Position numbers and translations under genes: made by a program
Shown here: positions 41,802-45,202 of the stretch, one piece after another
Layout: each line of letters starts with the position of its first letter
Position numbering within the stretch: position 1 is the stretch's first letter
The notes under the pieces: generated by a model
Database searches by the model: none
What the model was told of the DNA's origin: nothing
What the model saw: only the letters and a program-made list of their open reading frames with translations
NCBI GenBank assembly: GCA_024684055.1
Contig: JAIKXN010000009.1
Coordinates: 1 to 45,202, forward strand
Origin: Lachnospiraceae bacterium
GTDB taxonomy: Bacteria; Bacillota; Clostridia; Lachnospirales; Lachnospiraceae
Direction: 5' to 3'
DNA: 45,202 nt

Positions 41802-41839
41802 AATGATTCATTCAAAATTCCTTCAAATTTTGAATCATT
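41802..41839. promoter_or_regulatory. Hairpin before the second nitrogenase-like operon
   Basis: ATTCAAAATT and AATTTTGAAT, with outer AATGATTC/CATT pairing, form a hairpin that ends 18 bases before the start codon. The 180-base gap is AT-rich. The hairpin may act on translation or mark the operon boundary. Confidence 0.45.
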
Positions 41840-41857
41840 ACAAAACGGAGAACACAC

Positions 41858-42625
41858 ATGATTAAAATCGCAGTTTACGGAAAAGGCGGCATAGGCAAGT
41901 CTACCGTCACTTCCAATTTGTCCGCCGCACTGGCGTACCTCGGCAAAAAAGTTATACAGATAGGTTGCGATCCCAAAGCGGATTCCACAGCCAATCTTTT
42001 ATCCGGAAATCCGGTTTTTCCCGTCATGAATTACATGCGTGATTATGACAAGGAACCCGAATCTCTCGAAGAGATTTCAAAGGTCGGATACGGCGGCGTT
42101 TTGTGCATAGAAACAGGCGGTCCTACTCCCGGACTCGGATGTGCGGGACGAGGAATCATAACTACATTTTCTTTACTTGAAGAGCTCTCTCTTTTCGAAA
42201 AATTCAAACCCGATGCAGTACTTTACGATGTACTCGGAGACGTTGTCTGCGGCGGTTTTGCAGCACCCATTCGCGAAGGTCTTGCAAGCAAGGTTCTCAT
42301 CGTAACATCAGGTGAAAAAATGGCACTTTACGCAGCGGGAAACATCAACAGTGCGGTTGAAAATTTCAAGGAAAGAAGCTACGCAAATGTCAGAGGTATC
42401 GTTTTTAACAGAAGAAATGTTTTAAACGAAGAAGAAAAAGTCCGTGAATTCGCGGCTTCAAGAAACCTTCCGATCATCGCCGATATTCCCAGAAGCGACG
42501 ACATCATCCGCTTTGAAGATGAAGGCAAAACTGTCATCGAAGGCGATCCTACAATGGAAGTCAGCAAAAGATTTCTGGATCTTGCAAAACTTCTTATCGA
42601 AGAAGATGAAAGAGAGAACAATTAA
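41858..42625 (+). CDS. NifH-like reductase 2
   Basis: A 255-residue second NifH-like protein with GKGGIGKST (8-16), CDPKADST, and cluster cysteines Cys95 (GLGCAGRG) and Cys131 (GDVVCGGF). It is clearly related to reductase 1 over its full length, but the region after residue 45 differs. CGGAGA lies upstream of the ATG, followed by the same ACACACATG that precedes reductase 1. Its last base overlaps the next start (TAATG). Each component 1-like pair therefore has its own reductase. Confidence 0.95.
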   Translation: MIKIAVYGKGGIGKSTVTSNLSAALAYLGKKVIQIGCDPKADSTANLLSGNPVFPVMNYMRDYDKEPESLEEISKVGYGGVLCIETGGPTPGLGCAGRGIITTFSLLEELSLFEKFKPDAVLYDVLGDVVCGGFAAPIREGLASKVLIVTSGEKMALYAAGNINSAVENFKERSYANVRGIVFNRRNVLNEEEKVREFAASRNLPIIADIPRSDDIIRFEDEGKTVIEGDPTMEVSKRFLDLAKLLIEEDERENN

Positions 42626-43908
42626 TGGAAAATGCATTTTACAAAACAGCGGCTGACATCGTTCGCGAGGGCTATGACAAACTCCCCGATGAACTGGTAT
42701 CATCCAAACATTTAATTTACAGTTCGCCCGCCACTCTTTCCTTTAACTCTCCCGGAGCAAAAGGCTTCGGAGTCAAAAGAGCCGGACTTGCGGTACCCGA
42801 ATCCGTAATGCTTCTTGTATCTCCCGGATGCTGCGGACGAAACACATCGCTTTTCAGAAGTTCACCCGAATACAAGGATCGCTTCTTTTTTCAGCTTCTC
42901 GACGATACGGATATCGTCACGGGAAGACACCTTATGAAGATCAACGATGCAGTAAAAGAAATGCTCGAATCACTCGACAAAAGACCTTCCGCGATCATGA
43001 TCTGTATCACCTGCGTGGACGCGCTTCTCGGCACAGACATGGAAAGGATCTGCAGAAAAGTTACCGAAACACATTCGATCCCGTGCGTGGCATGTTACAT
43101 GTACGCTTTAACCAGAGAAAAACGCCTCTCTCCCATGGCTCATGTAAGAACATCCGTGTATTCGCTCCTCGAAAAACAAAAAAGAGAAAACAGGGATATG
43201 AACATCCTCGGCTTCTTCACATCCTTAAACGACAACAGCGAAATATATACTCTTTTAAAAGATTCGGGAATAAAAAACATAAGAGAACTCGCAAGATGCC
43301 AAACCTTCGATGAATACAAAGAACTTTCAAAAGCAAACTTCAACCTTGTATTAAATCCCGAAGCAAGACATGCGGCACTCGATATGCAAAAGCGTCTTTC
43401 GATACCTTTTATCGAAATGTTAAGGCTTTATCAACCTGATAAAATACACAATCAGTACCGTCTTTTAAAAGATGCGATAGGCGCTTCATTTGATGATACC
43501 CCCTACTACGAAGAGACCAAAAAGATCATCAGTGATTTTAAAGAAAAGCACGGAAAATTGAATTTTGCTGTCGGAGAAATCTTAAACGGCGATGCGATAG
43601 AAATCGCGCTTATGCTTGTCAAAGAAGGTTTCCGTGTGGAATGCGTTTTCGCAACAGTTGGCGAACTCAATTACAGTTTCTTAAAGAAACTCGCCGAGCT
43701 TTCACCCGATACAAAAATCTATTCCAATCTCTCGCCGACAATGCTTAATTATGCAAAAGACGATGTCGACTGTTACATCGGATCCGACTGTCTCTACTAC
43801 TTTCCCGACAAGCCGGGAATCGAATGGTGCGAAGACACGGAGCCTTTCGGTTACCGCGGCGTAAACGATCTTTTTAACGCACTCGATGAAGCATTAAGTC
43901 GAAAATAA
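42625..43908 (+). CDS. Nitrogenase component 1-like subunit A (operon 2)
   Basis: The 427-residue paralogue of the 39063 product. Candidate cluster cysteines are C69, C70 (SPGCCGRN), C127 and C130 (ICITCVDALLGTD). The segment CQTFDEYKEL and the following NLVLNPEARHAALDM match the same place in the paralogue; the NifD cofactor cysteine position is Asn here. The N-terminal 55 residues differ strongly from operon 1, which suggests a different substrate or partner surface. It is translationally coupled to reductase 2. Confidence 0.87.
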   Translation: MENAFYKTAADIVREGYDKLPDELVSSKHLIYSSPATLSFNSPGAKGFGVKRAGLAVPESVMLLVSPGCCGRNTSLFRSSPEYKDRFFFQLLDDTDIVTGRHLMKINDAVKEMLESLDKRPSAIMICITCVDALLGTDMERICRKVTETHSIPCVACYMYALTREKRLSPMAHVRTSVYSLLEKQKRENRDMNILGFFTSLNDNSEIYTLLKDSGIKNIRELARCQTFDEYKELSKANFNLVLNPEARHAALDMQKRLSIPFIEMLRLYQPDKIHNQYRLLKDAIGASFDDTPYYEETKKIISDFKEKHGKLNFAVGEILNGDAIEIALMLVKEGFRVECVFATVGELNYSFLKKLAELSPDTKIYSNLSPTMLNYAKDDVDCYIGSDCLYYFPDKPGIEWCEDTEPFGYRGVNDLFNALDEALSRK

Positions 43909-43919
43909 ATGAGGTAAAA

Positions 43920-44975
43920 ATGAAAAAATTTTTAAAATATCTGTCTCCTTTCGCACCCGACCAGTCCGGTGCATGCGGAGTGTTTTATGAATTCGGCGGT
44001 CTCATCGTAATATGCGATGCAGGCGGATGTGCCGGCAATATATGCGGTTTCGACGAGCCGCGATGGTTTGACAAAAAAAGCGCCGTATTCAGCGCAGGTC
44101 TTCGCGACATGGATGCTATTATGGGACGCGATGACAAATTAATAGAAAAACTTTCAAAAGCATACGAACAGTTAGGCGGCAATTTTGCCCTTATCGTTTC
44201 AACACCCGTTCCCGCCGTTATAGCAACGGACATGAAATCTCTTGAAAGAATGGGCGAAAAGAAACTCGGAATCCCCTGCATAGCACTCGACTGCACGGGA
44301 ACACATTTCTACGATAACGGCGAAGAAAAAGCATGGCTTCGTCTCTTCGAAACTTTTGCAAAAGATGTTCTTCCCAAAGTCAAAGGAAAGACCGGCATCC
44401 TCGGCGCAACACCAATGGAAACCGGTTACAGAAACTTTTCTTCGCTTAAAGCGCTTTTGGAACAAAACGGTTATGAAAATACATTGCTTTTCTCTATGGG
44501 AACAACGCTCGATGATGTAAGAAAAGCATCCGAATGCGAAAAGAATATCGTGGTATCCCTTTCAGCATTAAAAACGGCAAAATACCTCGAAGAAAAATTC
44601 GGTATTCCCTATGAGATATGCTACCCTTTCATACCCGAAGAAATAAAGGATAAAATAACAGGCGTAAAATCAGAAAACACACTTATCATCCGCTCTCAGA
44701 TCGCAGCGAATGAAGTTAGAAAACTGATAAACGATCCTGATGCCGACTGCTTCACATTTTTTGGTTTTGAAAAATCGCTTTCATCCTCAAATGACAAAGC
44801 ATTAACCGGCGAGGACGATCTTACCGAATTGTTAAAAGCAAAAAAATACGACTGTATCATAGCGGATTCAGAAATTGAAAAACTTACACGCGACGCCGGA
44901 TTCGAAGGTGAATTCATCGATTATCCGGAATTCGCAATTTCAGGCCGCGGTTTCGATTTCACACAGTTTATTTAA
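43920..44975 (+). CDS. Nitrogenase component 1-like subunit B (operon 2)
   Basis: A 351-residue paralogue of the 40406 product, shorter because it lacks the Ser/Asn-rich insert. Cysteines C19 (SGACGVF), C32, C37 and C42 (DAGGCAGNIC) are present. The position matching Cys93 of the operon 1 protein is Val93 (LIVSTPVPAV), so one likely cluster ligand is missing or replaced by C32 or C42. HDEPRW of the other copy appears as FDEPRWFDKK. It starts 11 bases after subunit A, with GAGG. Its 3' end is the source of a tandem duplication before hypF. Confidence 0.86.
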   Translation: MKKFLKYLSPFAPDQSGACGVFYEFGGLIVICDAGGCAGNICGFDEPRWFDKKSAVFSAGLRDMDAIMGRDDKLIEKLSKAYEQLGGNFALIVSTPVPAVIATDMKSLERMGEKKLGIPCIALDCTGTHFYDNGEEKAWLRLFETFAKDVLPKVKGKTGILGATPMETGYRNFSSLKALLEQNGYENTLLFSMGTTLDDVRKASECEKNIVVSLSALKTAKYLEEKFGIPYEICYPFIPEEIKDKITGVKSENTLIIRSQIAANEVRKLINDPDADCFTFFGFEKSLSSSNDKALTGEDDLTELLKAKKYDCIIADSEIEKLTRDAGFEGEFIDYPEFAISGRGFDFTQFI

Positions 44976-45119
44976 ACAGCGGACAATTTTTAACACTTGT
45001 GGTATTCGCATATATGGAATCGGCCAAGGCTTTGGATTTGATTTCACAAAGTATTTTTAATCCGGAGGACAATTTTGAATACTTGCGTTATTCGCGTATA
45101 CGGAATCGTTCAGGGTGTC
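44949..45119 (+). repeat. 86-bp tandem duplication across the gene junction before hypF
   Basis: Copy one (from 44949) holds the end of the subunit B gene (GFDFTQFI), a ribosome site and a decayed hypF start (NTCGIRIYGIGQGF). Copy two (from 45035) repeats GFDFTKYF-stop, CGGAGGACAATTTTG and the intact hypF start (NTCVIRVYGIVQGVGF). The offset is 85-86 bases. Copy one has TTT where hypF has its TTG start. Confidence 0.8.
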
Positions 45120-45202
45120 GGTTTTCGTCCTTTTGTAAGCAGAACCTGTCTTGAAAACAACATAAAAGGCAGCGTTTCAAACAAAGGCTCCTATGTGGAA
45201 AT
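45075..45202 (+). CDS. hypF: HypF, N-terminal part (cut by the window end)
   Basis: The frame begins at a TTG with GGAGG seven bases upstream and stays open to the window end (42 codons). It reads NTCVIRVYGIVQGVGFRPFV, the acylphosphatase domain that opens HypF. In [NiFe] hydrogenases HypF transfers a carbamoyl group to HypE, the first step to the cyanide ligands. No [NiFe] hydrogenase gene is in the window. A free-standing acylphosphatase (about 90 residues) cannot be excluded from this length, but GFRPFV favours HypF. Confidence 0.75.
   Translation, partial: MNTCVIRVYGIVQGVGFRPFVSRTCLENNIKGSVSNKGSYVE

Noticed and set aside
38250-44975. True nitrogen-fixation (nif) cluster
   Set aside because: No nifB, nifE or nifN is present, the subunits are short, and the cofactor cysteine seems absent.

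Overview
The window looks like chromosome from a low-GC, strictly anaerobic, fermentative Clostridia, most likely a gut-type Lachnospiraceae. The reasons are the strong AGGAGG-type ribosome sites, an NADH-dependent trimeric [FeFe] hydrogenase operon with a sensory hydrogenase module beside it, a HrcA/CIRCE heat-shock operator, a YtrA-type GntR regulator with an ABC exporter, and a PadR-DUF1700-DUF4097 operon. No rRNA, complete tRNA, phage, insertion sequence or CRISPR array is visible. The genus is an inference.

Layout. 1-1.2 kb: a zinc-ribbon membrane protein and a GC-rich structured repeat element. 1.2-3.4 kb: GntR regulator plus ABC transporter, with an operator over the promoter. 3.4-7.4 kb: two secreted lipoproteins (clostripain-like protease and transglutaminase-like) with related N-termini. 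7.6-10.8 kb: a Cys-rich unknown and the PadR/DUF1700/DUF4097 envelope-stress-type operon. 10.9-13.7 kb: clpB with a perfect CIRCE. 13.7-18.2 kb: a diguanylate cyclase, an ABC-F ATPase and a PHP-HAD fusion. 18.3-23.5 kb: an XRE protein, maf, alaS and an SH3b-CAP lipoprotein.

23.7-32.4 kb is a hydrogen-metabolism island. On the minus strand lies hydC, a GHKL ATPase, a small [2Fe-2S] protein, hydB and hydA. Diverging on the plus strand are a DRTGG protein, an RsbW-like ATPase, a sensory-type [FeFe] hydrogenase, a second DRTGG protein and a PHP phosphoesterase. A TM1266-type hydrogenase-system regulator sits apart at 37.5 kb. Rex-like palindromes lie in front of hydC and in the promoter of that regulator, so both may follow the NADH/NAD+ balance. 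Between them are housekeeping genes: SDR oxidoreductase, M48 protease, DUF436, aquaporin and small unknowns.

38.2-45.2 kb is the most unusual part: two consecutive operons, each with a NifH-like reductase and two NifD/NifK-like subunits, followed by the start of hypF. The NifH-like proteins keep the ATP-binding and [4Fe-4S] cysteines. The D/K-like proteins keep cluster-type cysteines but appear to lack the FeMo-cofactor cysteine, and no nifB/E/N is present. They therefore look like an uncharacterised nitrogenase-like reductase rather than a dinitrogen-fixing enzyme. The first operon is preceded by eight tandem 13-bp iterons and four tandem 22-bp repeats.
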